DNA of 64,000 nucleotides from Frateuria soli (GCF_021117385.1 NZ_CP088252.1:372001-436000); one strand, 5' to 3'; counted from the first letter of the stretch, positions 1 to 11,678 are shown. The notes: generated by a model not told the origin, from the sequence alone. Translations and numbers: made by a program.

Positions 1-36
1 CTCGCGCAGGCCGGCCACCTGAGGACTGCAAAGTGA
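1..36 (+). CDS. 3' end of an upstream cell-wall gene (partial)
   Basis: The first bases read as the last codons of an upstream gene. In one frame the tail is [11 protein letters not shown] with TGA at 34-36, overlapping the GTG start of ddl as GTGA, the same junction seen between ddl and ftsQ. In another frame a TGA lies at 20-22, next to the GAGGA ribosome-binding site, which is also plausible. The division-cluster context suggests murC or murB, but the fragment is too short to identify. Confidence 0.3.
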   Translation, partial: LAQAGHLRTAK

Positions 37-989
37 ACGCTCCGACCAGAATCAACGATCCCACCCAGTTCGGTCGCGTGGCCGTGGTGATGGGCGGCAG
101 TTCCGCCGAGCGCGAGGTGTCGCTCGATTCCGGCCGCAACGTGCTGGCCGCGCTGAAGAGCCGCGGCGTCGACGCGCATGCGATCGACGGCATTCCCGCG
201 CTGCTCGATGCGCTGCGCGCCGGGCACTTTGCGCGGGTGTTCAACATCCTGCACGGCCAGCATGGCGGCGGCGAGGACGGCGTGCTGCAGGGTGCGCTGG
301 AGTCGCTCCATGTGCCCTATACCGGCTCCGGCGTGCTCGGCTCGGCGCTGTCGATGGACAAGGTGCGCTCCAAGCGCGTGTGGCAGTCGCTCGGGCTGCC
401 GACGCCGGCCTTCGTCGCACTGCCGCGCGGCGCCGGTGCGGATGCCGTGCACGCGGCGGCGAAGCGGGTTGGTTTCCCGCTGATCGTCAAGCCGGCCTGC
501 GAAGGTTCCAGCGTGGGGGTGACGCGCGTGTTCGAGGAAAACCAGCTCGACAGCGCGGTCGAACTGGCCGCCAGCTACCCGGGCGACCTGCTGATGGAGA
601 CCCTGATCGAGGGCGACGAGATGACCGTCGGCATCCTTGGTCGCCAGGTGCTGCCCTCGATCCACATCGTTCCGAAGGGGGCGTTCTACGACTACAACGC
701 CAAGTACGTCGCCGAGGACACCCAGTACATCTGCCCGGGCCTCGAAGGGGCGGCCGAGGACGAGCTGCGCGCGCTCGCGCTCGAGGCCTTCGACGCGCTC
801 GGTTGCCACGGCTGGGGTCGCGTGGACGTGATGCGCGACCGCGCCGGCCGCAACTTCCTGCTCGAAGTGAACACCGCCCCGGGCATGACCTCGCATTCGC
901 TGGTGCCCAAGGCGGCCAAGGTGGCCGGCATCGATTACGAGGACGTGTGCTGGCGCGTGCTGGAAACCAGTTTCCGGGAGGGCCTGTGA
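33..989 (+). CDS. ddl: D-alanine--D-alanine ligase
   Basis: Cytoplasmic ATP-grasp ligase that joins two D-alanines for the peptidoglycan stem peptide. The 318 residues are normal for the family. Seen: the N-terminal [14 protein letters not shown] motif, the [17 protein letters not shown] segment, the ATP-grasp lysine region [15 protein letters not shown], and the metal-binding [15 protein letters not shown] near the C terminus. The start is GTG at 33, with GAGGA at 21-25 as ribosome-binding site. The stop overlaps the GTG start of ftsQ (GTGA, 986-989), so the two are translationally coupled. Its place before ftsQ-ftsA-ftsZ fits the DdlB type. Confidence 0.96.
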   Translation: MNAPTRINDPTQFGRVAVVMGGSSAEREVSLDSGRNVLAALKSRGVDAHAIDGIPALLDALRAGHFARVFNILHGQHGGGEDGVLQGALESLHVPYTGSGVLGSALSMDKVRSKRVWQSLGLPTPAFVALPRGAGADAVHAAAKRVGFPLIVKPACEGSSVGVTRVFEENQLDSAVELAASYPGDLLMETLIEGDEMTVGILGRQVLPSIHIVPKGAFYDYNAKYVAEDTQYICPGLEGAAEDELRALALEAFDALGCHGWGRVDVMRDRAGRNFLLEVNTAPGMTSHSLVPKAAKVAGIDYEDVCWRVLETSFREGL

Positions 990-1717
990 GGGGAGCGATC
1001 CGCCTCGTTGCCTGGTGTCTGGCCATCGCGCTGGTCGCGTTGCCGGTCGTCGGCGTGCTGCGCGGCTGGTTCGCCGCCGACCGCTGGCCGGTGACGCAAC
1101 TGACCGTGCAGGCCGAGTTCAAGCATGTCAGCGCCGAGCAGATCCGCGCCGCCGTGCGGCCACGTCTGGGCCACGGTTTCTTCGCGCTGGACCTGGACTC
1201 GGTACAGCAGGCGGTCGCGGCATTGCCCTGGGTCGAATCGGTCGAGGCGCGCAAGCGTTGGCCGGACACGCTGATCCTGCGCATCTACGAGCGCCAGCCA
1301 TTCGCGCGCTGGAACGAGACCCGGCTGATCAGCCGCCAGGGCGTGCTCTTCGATGGCGGCAAGGTCGCGCCTTCCACGCCGCTGCCCGACCTGCGCGGGC
1401 CGGACGCTCAGATGCCCGAGGTGGTGGCGTTCTACGCCGATGCGCTCAAGGCGGTGGCCCGCACGCCGCTCAAGGTGTCCGGCGTGGCGCTGTCCGAACG
1501 CGGCAGCTGGAGCCTGGCTACCGACACGGGGGCCAGGATCGTGCTGGGCGACCGCGCCCAGGCCGGCAGGCGTCTGCGCCGTTTCCTCGACGTCTACCCG
1601 CAGGTGATGGCGGGCCACAGCGCCGCCTTCGCCTACGCCGACCTTCGCTACACCAACGGATTCGCCGTGCGCTGGCCCGACGCCGCCGCACCTGCCGCGG
1701 GGACACCCCGCACATGA
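986..1717 (+). CDS. ftsQ: cell division protein FtsQ
   Basis: Bitopic divisome protein linking early and late division proteins (FtsB/FtsL partners). I start it at GTG 986, which overlaps the ddl stop; the open frame extends further upstream but that part lies inside ddl. The 243-residue product has a short cytoplasmic tail, one membrane segment (about residues 7-25, [18 protein letters not shown]) and a periplasmic POTRA-like domain beginning [21 protein letters not shown]. The FtsQ-type segment [21 protein letters not shown] follows. The cytoplasmic tail is short for the family. ftsA starts 10 bp downstream. Confidence 0.92.
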   Translation: MRGAIRLVAWCLAIALVALPVVGVLRGWFAADRWPVTQLTVQAEFKHVSAEQIRAAVRPRLGHGFFALDLDSVQQAVAALPWVESVEARKRWPDTLILRIYERQPFARWNETRLISRQGVLFDGGKVAPSTPLPDLRGPDAQMPEVVAFYADALKAVARTPLKVSGVALSERGSWSLATDTGARIVLGDRAQAGRRLRRFLDVYPQVMAGHSAAFAYADLRYTNGFAVRWPDAAAPAAGTPRT

Positions 1718-1727
1718 GCCTGACCCT

Positions 1728-2960
1728 ATGAAGACGCGCAACGACAAGCAGCTGGTGGTCGGCCTGGACATCGGCACCCACAAGGTGACCGCGATCGTGG
1801 GCGAGTACGAGCCGGGCGAACCGATCGAGGTGATCGGCATCGGCTCGCACGTCTCGCGCGGGATGAAGCGCGGATCGGTGGTCGATATCGAATCGACCGT
1901 GCACTCGATCCAGCGTGCGGTGGAAGAGGCCGAACTGATGGCCGGCTGCGACATCCGCTCCGTGTTCGCCTCGATCTCCGGCAGCCACCTGGAGACAAAG
2001 AACTCCCACGGCACCGCGGCGATCCGCGACCGTGAGGTTACCCCGGGCGACCTGGAGCAGGTGCTGGAGGCGGCCAGCGCGGTGGCGATCCCGGCCGACC
2101 GCAAGGTTCTTTACAAGGAGTCGCAGGAATACCGCATCGACGGGCAGGACGGCATCCGCTCGCCGGTCGGCATGAGTGGCGTGCGCCTGGAAGCCTCCGT
2201 GCACCTGGTGACCGGCGCGGCCGCGGCCGTACAGAACATCTCCAAGTGCATCCAGCGTTGCGGGCTCTCCGTGGACGAACTGGTGCCCTCGGCGGTGGCC
2301 AGCGCCAAGGCGGTGCTCACCGACGACGAGCGGGAGCTGGGCGTGTGTCTGGTCGACATCGGCGCGGGCACGACCGACATCGCGATCTATACGCAGGGCT
2401 CGATCCGCTACACCAAGTCGCTCCCGGTCGGCGGCGACCAGGTCACCAACGACATCGCCTACGGCGTGCATACGCCGACCGCGCATGCCGAGGAAATCAA
2501 GATCAAGTACGCCTGCGCGCTGGCGCAGCTGGCGCACGCCGAGGAAACCATCCAGGTGCCCAGCGTCGGCGACCGCCCGCCGCGCCGGCTGGCCCGCCAG
2601 TCGCTCGCCCAGAGTGTGCAGGCGCGCTACGAGGAAATCTTCGAGATGGTGCAGGACGAGCTGCGCCGCTCCGGCTACGACAGCCTGGTCGCCGCCGGCG
2701 TGGTGCTCACCGGCGGCGCCTCGCGGATGGAGGGTGCGCTGGAGCTGGCCGAGGAGATCTTTCACAAGATGGTGCGCATCGGCGTGCCGCAGCACGTCAC
2801 GGGCCTGGGCGAAGTGGTCGCCAATCCGCTGCATTCGACCGGCGTGGGCCTGCTGCTGCATGGCGCCCGCGCCGGCGGCGTGCGCGTGAGCCATCCGGTC
2901 GGCGGCAGCGTAGGCGGGCTGGTCGACAAGGTGCGTGGCTGGATCACCAGAAATTTCTGA
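1728..2960 (+). CDS. ftsA: cell division protein FtsA
   Basis: Actin-like ATPase that tethers FtsZ to the membrane and recruits late division proteins. The 410 residues match family length. Seen: phosphate-1 loop [16 protein letters not shown] (about 10-25), the 1C subdomain region after it, the second phosphate motif [15 protein letters not shown] (about 206-220), and adenosine motif [13 protein letters not shown]. The C-terminal amphipathic helix, around [14 protein letters not shown], is the membrane-targeting sequence. It lies 10 bp after ftsQ and is separated from ftsZ by a 152-bp leader. Confidence 0.97.
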   Translation: MKTRNDKQLVVGLDIGTHKVTAIVGEYEPGEPIEVIGIGSHVSRGMKRGSVVDIESTVHSIQRAVEEAELMAGCDIRSVFASISGSHLETKNSHGTAAIRDREVTPGDLEQVLEAASAVAIPADRKVLYKESQEYRIDGQDGIRSPVGMSGVRLEASVHLVTGAAAAVQNISKCIQRCGLSVDELVPSAVASAKAVLTDDERELGVCLVDIGAGTTDIAIYTQGSIRYTKSLPVGGDQVTNDIAYGVHTPTAHAEEIKIKYACALAQLAHAEETIQVPSVGDRPPRRLARQSLAQSVQARYEEIFEMVQDELRRSGYDSLVAAGVVLTGGASRMEGALELAEEIFHKMVRIGVPQHVTGLGEVVANPLHSTGVGLLLHGARAGGVRVSHPVGGSVGGLVDKVRGWITRNF

Positions 2961-3019
2961 CGGAGGGGGCGGCGCTCTCTCCGGGAGTGGATTTTTCGGC
3001 TGGCGCGGAGCGCCACCGC

Positions 3020-3040
3020 GGGCGAAAGGAGGTTTCGCCC
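3020..3040 (+). promoter_or_regulatory. stem-loop in the ftsA-ftsZ spacer
   Basis: An 8-bp perfect inverted repeat, GGGCGAAA / TTTCGCCC with a 5-base loop, lies in the 152-bp spacer between ftsA and ftsZ, about 70 bp before the ftsZ start. It could fold in the mRNA leader of ftsZ and set its translation or decay. There is no T-run after it, so it is not a clear terminator. Confidence 0.25.
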
Positions 3041-3112
3041 ACCACCGCAGGACGGCAGGACGCCGTTCCCGCGGCAACAACGACAACGAAGAGTCTCTAC
3101 GGAGGACGGGAA

Positions 3113-4294
3113 ATGTTTGAACTTATCGAAAAACTGGCACCCAACGCGGTCATCAAGGTCATCGGCGTGGGCGGTGGCGGCGGCAACGCCGTGGCCCACA
3201 TGCTCAATGCCAACATCGAAGGCGTCGAGTTCGTCGTCGCCAACACCGACGCGCAGGCGATGAAGCACTGCGGCTCGCGCACCCACCTGCAGCTCGGCGC
3301 CAACGTCACCAAGGGCCTGGGCGCGGGCGCCAACCCCGAAGTCGGCCGCCAGGCCGCGCTGGAGGACCGCGAGCGCATCGAGGAAATGCTCGACGGCGCG
3401 GACATGGTGTTCATCACCGCCGGCATGGGTGGCGGCACCGGCACGGGCGCGGCCCCGGTCGTGGCCCAGCTGGCCAAGGAGAAGGGCATCCTCACCGTGG
3501 CGGTGGTCACCAAGCCGTTCCCGTTCGAGGGGCGCCGTCGCATGCAGGTGGCGATGAAGGGCATCGAGGACCTGTCCCAGCACGTCGACTCTCTGATCAC
3601 CGTGCCGAACGAGAAGCTGCTGTCGGTGCTCGGCCGCGAGGTCACCCTGCTGAATGCCTTCAAGGCGGCCAACGACGTGTTGCAGGGCGCCGTGCAGGGC
3701 ATCGCCGACCTGATCACCGCGCCGGGCCTGATCAACGTCGACTTCGCCGACGTGCGCACCGTGATGTCCGAAATGGGCATGGCGATGATGGGCTCGGGCA
3801 CCGCTCGTGGCGACGATCGCGCCCAGGCCGCTGCCGAGGCGGCGATCAACAACCCGCTGCTGGAGGACGTCAACCTCAATGGCGCCTGCGGCATCCTGGT
3901 CAACGTCACTGCCGGTCCGAACCTGACCATGCGCGAATTCGACGAGATCGGCCGCGTCATCCACGACTTCGCCAGCGAAGACGCCACCGTGGTGATCGGC
4001 ACCTCGCTCGACCCGGAGATGCAGGACGATGTGCGCGTGACCGTGGTCGCCACGGGCCTGAACCGTGCGGCTGCCGCCCGCCAGGCTCCACGTGCCGTGG
4101 CCAGCCAGCAGGTGGAGATGCGCCAGCGGCCCCGTCCGGTGGTGCTGCGTACGGGTACCGGCAACGAGGTGGTGGACTACGCCGCGCCGGAGACGGTGGC
4201 CTCGCACACGCGCGCGGAGCCGCCGGCCAAGGGCGCCGATCCCAGCCTGGACTATCTGGATATCCCGGCGTTCCTGCGCCGCCAGGCCGACTGA
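3113..4294 (+). CDS. ftsZ: cell division protein FtsZ
   Basis: Tubulin-like GTPase that forms the cytokinetic Z ring. ATG at 3113 has a good ribosome-binding site (ACGGAGGA) nearby, giving 393 residues. Seen: N-terminal [14 protein letters not shown] nucleotide motif, the tubulin signature GGGTGTG at residues 106-112, and the T7-loop segment [12 protein letters not shown] variable linker follows, then the conserved C-terminal peptide [13 protein letters not shown] that binds FtsA and ZipA. Last gene of the division cluster before lpxC. The long upstream extension of the open frame overlaps ftsA and is not the start. Confidence 0.98.
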   Translation: MFELIEKLAPNAVIKVIGVGGGGGNAVAHMLNANIEGVEFVVANTDAQAMKHCGSRTHLQLGANVTKGLGAGANPEVGRQAALEDRERIEEMLDGADMVFITAGMGGGTGTGAAPVVAQLAKEKGILTVAVVTKPFPFEGRRRMQVAMKGIEDLSQHVDSLITVPNEKLLSVLGREVTLLNAFKAANDVLQGAVQGIADLITAPGLINVDFADVRTVMSEMGMAMMGSGTARGDDRAQAAAEAAINNPLLEDVNLNGACGILVNVTAGPNLTMREFDEIGRVIHDFASEDATVVIGTSLDPEMQDDVRVTVVATGLNRAAAARQAPRAVASQQVEMRQRPRPVVLRTGTGNEVVDYAAPETVASHTRAEPPAKGADPSLDYLDIPAFLRRQAD

Positions 4295-4456
4295 ACGGCA
4301 CTCCCGGAGGCCCTTGCGAAAATTGAACAAAACACCAGATCGACGGGTCAGTGCATGACGTGGCCCGGCAGGCATCTAGCGCCTGTGTGGTTTTCGTGAC
4401 CGTCGCTCCGGTGATTTTGAGGTGAAGGCAGCGCGCCGAGGACCGGCGCGCGCACC

Positions 4457-4525
4457 GGCCGGCAGGGAGTCGCCGGCCTGTCCGCCCCCTTGCGCCGGAT
4501 ACCCGTCTTCCCGGCGCAGGGGGCG
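4457..4525 (+). terminator. twin GC-rich hairpins after ftsZ
   Basis: Hairpin 1 pairs GGCCGGC (4457-4463) with GCCGGCC (4472-4478). Hairpin 2 pairs 4483-4498 with 4511-4525: 15 pairs, one bulged T, and a 12-base loop. No strong T-run follows (GTGTCTC), so rho-independent termination is uncertain. An RNA structure that stabilises the ftsZ 3' end is the alternative. Confidence 0.4.
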
Positions 4526-4633
4526 TGTCTCAGGTAACTGATTGAGGCGGCGGGGATTTGCCGGACTTGGTGACCGGCGTCACAGATGAAGGAATTCTAA
4601 AGAGGCGACCAGACTGTACGGTACGGTTTGCTA

Positions 4634-4661
4634 TTGCGGCAGGTTAAGACTGTGTTAGCAT
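4634..4661 (+). promoter_or_regulatory. candidate lpxC promoter
   Basis: TTGCGG (4634-4639) and TAGCAT (4656-4661) are spaced 16 bp in a relatively AT-rich stretch about 45 bp before the lpxC start. Both boxes are imperfect; this is a pattern match only. Confidence 0.4.
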
Positions 4662-4703
4662 CCGACCCCTGATTGGCTGCTGCCCACACTGGTACCTATA
4701 AAA

Positions 4704-5618
4704 ATGATCAAGCAGCGTACGCTCAAGAACATCATCCGTGCGACCGGCGTCGGCCTGCACACCGGCGACAAGGTCTACATGACCTTGCGCCCCGCCGCGC
4801 CGAACACGGGCATCGTGTTCCGGCGTACGGACCTCAATCCGCCGGTCGACATCCATGCGCGCCCCGATTGCGTGGGCGACACCCGCCTGTCCACCACCCT
4901 GGTCAAGGGCGACGTGCGCGTCTCCACCGTCGAGCACCTGCTCTCGGCGATGGCCGGCCTGGGCATCGACAACGCGATCGTGGAACTGTCGGCGCCGGAA
5001 GTGCCGATCATGGACGGCAGCGCCGGTCCCTTCGTGTTCCTGCTCCAGTCGGCCGGTATCGAGGAGCAGAACCAGGCCAAGCGCTTCATCCGCATCAAGA
5101 AGCCGATAAAGGTGCAGGAAGGCGACAAGTGGGCCAGCTTCGAGCCGTTCGAGGGCTTCAAGGTCGGCTTCTCGATCGAGTTCAACCACCCGATCATCTC
5201 CAAGCGCACCTCGCGCGCCGAGATCGACTTCTCCACGACCTCCTTCGTCAAGGAAGTCAGCCGCGCCCGTACGTTCGGCTTCATGCGCGACATCGAGATG
5301 CTGCGCGAGCACAACCTGGCGCTGGGTGGCTCGATGGACAACGCCGTGGTGCTGGACGACTACCGCGTGCTGAACGAGGACGGCCTCCGCTACGAGGACG
5401 AGTTCGTCAAGCACAAGATCCTGGACGCGATCGGCGACCTGTACCTGCTCGGCCACAGCCTGATCGGCGCCTACCATGCGCACAAATCCGGCCACGAGCT
5501 CAACAACAAGCTGCTGCGTACCCTGATCGCCGACCCCGCCGCGTGGGAAGAGGTGGTCTACAAGGACGATCCGGCCGTTTCGCCGATCTCCTACGCGCAT
5601 CCCGCCCAGGCGATCTGA
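4704..5618 (+). CDS. lpxC: UDP-3-O-acyl-N-acetylglucosamine deacetylase
   Basis: Zinc-dependent deacetylase performing the first committed step of lipid A synthesis in the cytoplasm. The 304 residues are standard. Seen: N-terminal [21 protein letters not shown]; zinc ligand H78 in [14 protein letters not shown]; the [16 protein letters not shown] motif; and, near the C terminus, [19 protein letters not shown], which carries the other two zinc ligands (H and D), plus the catalytic histidine in [10 protein letters not shown]. The start codon has only a weak ribosome-binding site. A clear terminator follows the gene, so lpxC is a transcription unit end. Confidence 0.97.
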   Translation: MIKQRTLKNIIRATGVGLHTGDKVYMTLRPAAPNTGIVFRRTDLNPPVDIHARPDCVGDTRLSTTLVKGDVRVSTVEHLLSAMAGLGIDNAIVELSAPEVPIMDGSAGPFVFLLQSAGIEEQNQAKRFIRIKKPIKVQEGDKWASFEPFEGFKVGFSIEFNHPIISKRTSRAEIDFSTTSFVKEVSRARTFGFMRDIEMLREHNLALGGSMDNAVVLDDYRVLNEDGLRYEDEFVKHKILDAIGDLYLLGHSLIGAYHAHKSGHELNNKLLRTLIADPAAWEEVVYKDDPAVSPISYAHPAQAI

Positions 5619-5637
5619 TCCGCCTGCCGCCTGCCCC

Positions 5638-5675
5638 GAAGGCCGCCCCCGCAAGAGGCGGCCTTCGTCGTTTCT
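5638..5675 (+). terminator. rho-independent terminator of lpxC
   Basis: Ten-bp perfect stem GAAGGCCGCC / GGCGGCCTTC with a 9-base loop, followed by GTCGTTTCT. It lies 20 bp after the lpxC stop. Confidence 0.75.
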
Positions 5676-5754
5676 GTGACGCAGGCCATCGGCAATACAC
5701 GCCGCGATTCACGCTATGGCGACATGCCGGAGTGTACCTGCGGTCCCACCGTGC

Positions 5755-5811
5755 TATAAAACCTCTGCCGCCCGTGGGGTGGCAAGGGGGAAATCGGTGC
5801 CCGACGGGCAC
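5755..5811 (+). other. -10-like box plus two hairpins, possible small RNA
   Basis: In the 222-bp lpxC-dciA spacer, a TATAAA box (5755-5760) is followed by a stem TGCCGCCC / GGGTGGCA (5766-5784, loop GTG, one G-U pair) and a stem GTGCCC / GGGCAC (5797-5811). This could be a short transcript, or just the terminator region of the convergent dciA. No -35 box is evident. Confidence 0.2.
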
Positions 5812-5840
5812 TTCGCAAAGGCACGGCGCCCCGCGCCACG

Positions 5841-6320
5841 TTAGTCCTTGGCGACCGGGAATTCAGCAGTTTCGGCGATGGACGCCAGCTCGAGGAACAG
5901 TCCCTTCAGTTCCGGGTCTGTGATTGATGCTGCGGCGGCCTTGAGATGGACGGCTGCGGCAGGCGAAAGCGGTTTTGACCGATCCGGTTCAGTTGCGACG
6001 GGTCGGGGGGGAGCCACTTTCACGGTGACCGAACTGGCGCTCGTGCCGATGGCACGCGCGGTGGTGAGTATCTGCGCCTGCATCAGGCGCAGGCGCGCCG
6101 CCCAGGCTGGTGAGGACGCCAGGAAGACGAGGCGGCCGTTGCGCAGGTGGGCGAATCGCACCTGCTCGCGCAAGGGTGTCGGCAGCGTCTGGCGCAGGGC
6201 ACGATCCAACGCATCCAGCTCACCGGCCCTCCGGGCCAGCGAGGCGAACGAACCGCATTCGGCCAGCGGCTTGGGGCCACGGTCGGGGCGGCGGGAAGCG
6301 GAGGAATCGGCGCGCTGCAT
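5841..6320 (-). CDS. dciA: DciA family protein (DUF721), DnaB helicase loader
   Basis: DciA proteins load or operate the replicative helicase DnaB in bacteria that lack the DnaC/DnaI loaders. The 159-residue product starts at ATG 6320. The DUF721-like core runs over about residues 20-100 (LARRAGELDALDRALRQTLP, then a segment around RNGRLVFLASSPAWAARLR), followed by a basic, proline-rich linker and a predicted helical tail. Placement between lpxC and secA is the usual gammaproteobacterial context. The open frame continues far upstream only because the strand opposite secA lacks stops. It is divergent from the M23 gene, with a 30-bp gap. Confidence 0.85.
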   Translation of the reverse strand: MQRADSSASRRPDRGPKPLAECGSFASLARRAGELDALDRALRQTLPTPLREQVRFAHLRNGRLVFLASSPAWAARLRLMQAQILTTARAIGTSASSVTVKVAPPRPVATEPDRSKPLSPAAAVHLKAAAASITDPELKGLFLELASIAETAEFPVAKD

Positions 6321-6350
6321 GGTGCCGTCATCTTGAAGTGAAAAAACGCA

Positions 6351-7280
6351 ATGCAGATCATACTCGTATCCCGCTCCCGCAAAGTGCCCAAGACCTTCGA
6401 CCTCGGCCAGCGCCGCCTGCGCTGGCGGCTCGCGGGCCTGGCGATGGCGGCGGTGATCGGGTGTGGCGTGCTCGGCGCCGCGTTGGCGCTGACGGTGTCC
6501 AGTCCCCGCGATCGCGCGCTGGCGGAGATCCGGCAGCTCAAGCAGCAGATCCGGTACCAGGACACGCAACTGGCGGGTGTGCGCAAGGACTCCCAGCGCG
6601 AGCTCGACGCCCTGGCGGTCAAGCTGGGACAACTGGAGGCGCAGTCGACCCGCCTCAACGCGCTGGGCGAGCGCCTGACCGAAGTCGGCAAGCTCGACCC
6701 GGACGAGTTCAATTTCGACCAGCCGCCCGCGATGGGTGGTCTGGAAGACACTGCCGGCAGTGCCTATGCCCTGCCGCCGACGCTGGACAGGAGCATCGAC
6801 CAGCTGGCCGGCCAGTTCGACGTGCAGCAGGCACAGCTGTCCGCACTGCAGAGTCTGCTGCTCGACGCCAAGATCGACTCCAATCTCAAGCCGACCGGCA
6901 TGCCGGCCTCTGGCTACATCTCGTCCTACTTCGGCGTGCGGCCGGATCCGTTCGATGGTCACAGCGCGCGTCATACCGGGCTGGACATCGCGGTGCCGTT
7001 CGGTTCGGCGGTCCACGCGGTTGCCGAGGGCATGGTCACCTTCACCGGCGTGCGCAGCGGTTACGGCAAGGTGGTCGAGATCGACCACGGCAACGGGTAC
7101 ATGACCCGCTACGCTCACAACAGCAAGCTGCTGGTGCACCCCGGCCAGCGCGTGCACGTGGGCGAGGTGGTCTCGCAGGCGGGCTCCACCGGACGGTCGA
7201 CCGGCCCGCACGTGCATTTCGAGGTCTGGTACAAGGGCCGCGTGGTCAATCCGCTGGCCTACGTGAAGAGCCACCGGTAA
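6351..7280 (+). CDS. M23 family metallopeptidase, membrane-anchored
   Basis: Probable periplasmic peptidoglycan hydrolase or amidase regulator of the LytM/M23 type. In its 309 residues I see a basic N terminus, one membrane segment (about 28-48), a coiled-coil-prone stretch (about 60-115, RQLKQQIRYQDTQLAGVRK onward) and a C-terminal M23 domain (about 190-305). Zinc motifs are intact: HTGLD (HxxxD) and HVHFE (HxH), so it is likely catalytic rather than an EnvC-like activator. It stands between dciA (divergent) and secA, as in related genomes, and ends at a very strong hairpin. Confidence 0.9.
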   Translation: MQIILVSRSRKVPKTFDLGQRRLRWRLAGLAMAAVIGCGVLGAALALTVSSPRDRALAEIRQLKQQIRYQDTQLAGVRKDSQRELDALAVKLGQLEAQSTRLNALGERLTEVGKLDPDEFNFDQPPAMGGLEDTAGSAYALPPTLDRSIDQLAGQFDVQQAQLSALQSLLLDAKIDSNLKPTGMPASGYISSYFGVRPDPFDGHSARHTGLDIAVPFGSAVHAVAEGMVTFTGVRSGYGKVVEIDHGNGYMTRYAHNSKLLVHPGQRVHVGEVVSQAGSTGRSTGPHVHFEVWYKGRVVNPLAYVKSHR

Positions 7281-7290
7281 ACCCGGCCGG

Positions 7291-7360
7291 GAAAGCCCGC
7301 CTGCGTGCGATGCATCGCCCCGGAAGGGGTGGCATCGCACGCAGGCGGGCTTTCCTGCTT
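7291..7360 (+). terminator. 23-bp perfect hairpin after the M23 gene
   Basis: Bases 7291-7313 are an exact inverted repeat of 7332-7354 (23 pairs). The loop itself folds further (CGCCCC / GGGGTG around a GGAA tetraloop). The right arm ends CTTTC and is followed by CTGCTTTCG, so it can act as a terminator just before the secA leader. Confidence 0.75.
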
Positions 7361-7430
7361 TCGCGGCGCCGGCCTCTTGAATCCTTCGCCTCACGCCGCC
7401 ATCCCGGCCAGCTGGAGCAGCTGTAGTAAC

Positions 7431-7466
7431 ATGTCTCCTTTCGCCCGCGGCCGCCGCGGGCCTTGA
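7431..7466 (+). CDS. possible 11-codon leader ORF before secA
   Basis: ATG at 7431 opens MSPFARGRRGP and stops at 7464-7466, 21 bp before secA. Codons 5-10 coincide with a 7-bp hairpin (CCCGCGG 7444-7450 / CCGCGGG 7454-7460). It ends in Gly-Pro before the stop, as some arrest peptides do. Its ribosome-binding site is poor. No evidence shows that it is translated. Confidence 0.2.
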   Translation: MSPFARGRRGP

Positions 7467-7487
7467 GCCTTCACTGACGGAAGATCG

Positions 7488-10205
<2,718 letters not shown>

Positions 10206-10215
10206 GGACAGTTCC

Positions 10216-10241
10216 GCGCGCCCGATCCGACCTGGGCGCGC
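10216..10241. terminator. stem-loop between secA and apaH
   Basis: GCGCGCCC / GGGCGCGC (8 bp, 10-base loop) lies 10 bp after the secA stop in the 138-bp convergent spacer. There is no T-run, so termination is only suggested by position. Confidence 0.35.
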
Positions 10242-10343
10242 CGGCGGTGGAAGCATTCCCCGGGCGATGCGCTTCCACCGAGCGACCTGCACCGTGCCCG
10301 CCGCAGACGCACCGGGCCGCTGCGGATTCTCCCGGTAGGGAAG

Positions 10344-11195
10344 TCAGTCCTCGCCGCCGGATGGCCGCTTGCGATGAGGCTCCGCGTTCACCGTGACGTA
10401 CTGCGGCTCCTCCTCGTCCACGCGCAGGGCGGTCAGCTGGCCGCCCCACACACAGCCGGTGTCGATCGCATACACGCCCAACCCGGCGAAGCGGCCCAGC
10501 GCCGACCAGTGCCCGCAGACCATCTTGACCTCGCGCCGCCGCATGCCGGGCACCGCGAACCACGGATACAGCCCCGGCTTCTGCGAGCCGGGCGGCCCCT
10601 TGGCCTCGAAGTCGATACGGCCATTGACGTCGCAATAGCGCATCCGGGTCATGGTGTTGATCGTGGCGCGGAAACGCTCGATCCCCTGCAGCCGGCTCGA
10701 CCAGGCCGCCGGACGGTTGCCGAACAGGTTGCGCAGCAGCCGCGGGTGACGTGGGCTGGACAGTTCCCGCTCCACTTCCTGCGCCGCGCGCAGAGCCTGG
10801 CGCAGTGTCCACGACGGCGCCAGCCCGGCGTGCACCATGCCCCAGCCCAGGGCCTCGTCGTAGTGGAGCAGCTTCTGGTTGCGCAGCCACTCGAACAGCA
10901 CCGGCGCGTCTTCGGCGAACAGCACTTCGCGCAGCTCCGGGTTGACCCGCGACTGGGCGTCGGGCTTGCGCTGCGCAATCGCCAGCAGGCTCAGGTCGTG
11001 GTTGCCCAGGGTGGCGATGACGTTCTCGCGCAGGCCGTGCAGCAGCCGCAGCACCCGCAGCGACTCGCCACCGCGATTGACCAGGTCGCCGCAGAACCAC
11101 AACTGGTCGCGCGAAGGGTCGAAGCGCAACTTGTCGAGCAGGCGCGAGAGCTCCGGATAGCATCCTTGCACGTCGCCAATTGCATATGTCGCCAT
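10344..11195 (-). CDS. apaH: bis(5'-nucleosyl)-tetraphosphatase, symmetrical (ApaH)
   Basis: Hydrolyses Ap4A symmetrically to two ADP and removes Np4 RNA caps. This is a calcineurin-like metallophosphatase of 283 residues. Metal-binding motifs are intact: GDVQGC (about 7-12), GDLVNRG (about 36-42) and GNHD (about 64-67). It is the last gene of the lptD-surA-pdxA-rsmA-apaG-apaH series, 52 bp after apaG, the same order as in Escherichia coli. Confidence 0.96.
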   Translation of the reverse strand: MATYAIGDVQGCYPELSRLLDKLRFDPSRDQLWFCGDLVNRGGESLRVLRLLHGLRENVIATLGNHDLSLLAIAQRKPDAQSRVNPELREVLFAEDAPVLFEWLRNQKLLHYDEALGWGMVHAGLAPSWTLRQALRAAQEVERELSSPRHPRLLRNLFGNRPAAWSSRLQGIERFRATINTMTRMRYCDVNGRIDFEAKGPPGSQKPGLYPWFAVPGMRRREVKMVCGHWSALGRFAGLGVYAIDTGCVWGGQLTALRVDEEEPQYVTVNAEPHRKRPSGGED

Positions 11196-11247
11196 CAGAA
11201 CTCGTCCGTCCGGTCCATCGCAGGCGAACCCTCGATAATGCGTGCCA

Positions 11248-11631
11248 TCAGTGCAGGGTGCGCGGTATGGACAGCGTGAACGGCGGGATCGGCGCCTCGA
11301 AGCGGGTACCGTCGTCGGCGAGCATCTCGTAGCTGCCGCGCATCGTGCCCACGGCGGTGTCCAGCACGGCGCCGGAGCTGTACTGGTAACGGTCGCCTGG
11401 TCGCATCCACGGCTGGTCGCCGACCACGCCTTCGCCGCGTACCTCTTCCACCTTGCCGTTCGCGTCGGTGATCACCCAGTGGCGGGTGAGCAGGCGCGCG
11501 GGCACGTCGCCGGCGTTGTGCAGCGTCACGGTGTAGGCGAACACGTAGCGGTTGTCGTGCGGCTTGGACTGGTCGGGAACGAAGCGGGTTTCGACCTGCA
11601 CGTCGATCGTGTAGGAAGGTTTGGGATTCAT
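11248..11631 (-). CDS. apaG: Co2+/Mg2+ efflux protein ApaG
   Basis: Small fibronectin-type III-like protein of uncertain biochemical role, conserved next to rsmA and apaH. I start it at ATG 11631 (MNPKPSYTIDVQVETRF), giving 127 residues, the family length; a GTG eight codons upstream is possible but lengthens it atypically. Seen: HNRYVFAYTVTLHNAGDVPARLL-like core (split here for brevity), RHWVITDANG, and GxG-like EVRGEGVVGDQP followed by YQYSSGAVLDTAVGTMRGSY, typical of ApaG. Confidence 0.94.
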   Translation of the reverse strand: MNPKPSYTIDVQVETRFVPDQSKPHDNRYVFAYTVTLHNAGDVPARLLTRHWVITDANGKVEEVRGEGVVGDQPWMRPGDRYQYSSGAVLDTAVGTMRGSYEMLADDGTRFEAPIPPFTLSIPRTLH

Positions 11632-11678
11632 CGGCCGATTGTACGGCCTGCGCACGGGCCTGCGCGTGTAGACGACGC

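Larger units (their letters stand above)
4295..4703. other. 409-bp ftsZ-lpxC intergenic region
   Basis: I find no gene here. It holds two GC-rich hairpins next to each other (4457-4478 and 4483-4525) and a candidate lpxC promoter near 4634-4661. The stretch from about 4550 to 4680 is visibly less GC-rich than the flanking genes, as expected of a promoter region. A short RNA or long leader cannot be excluded. Confidence 0.6.
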
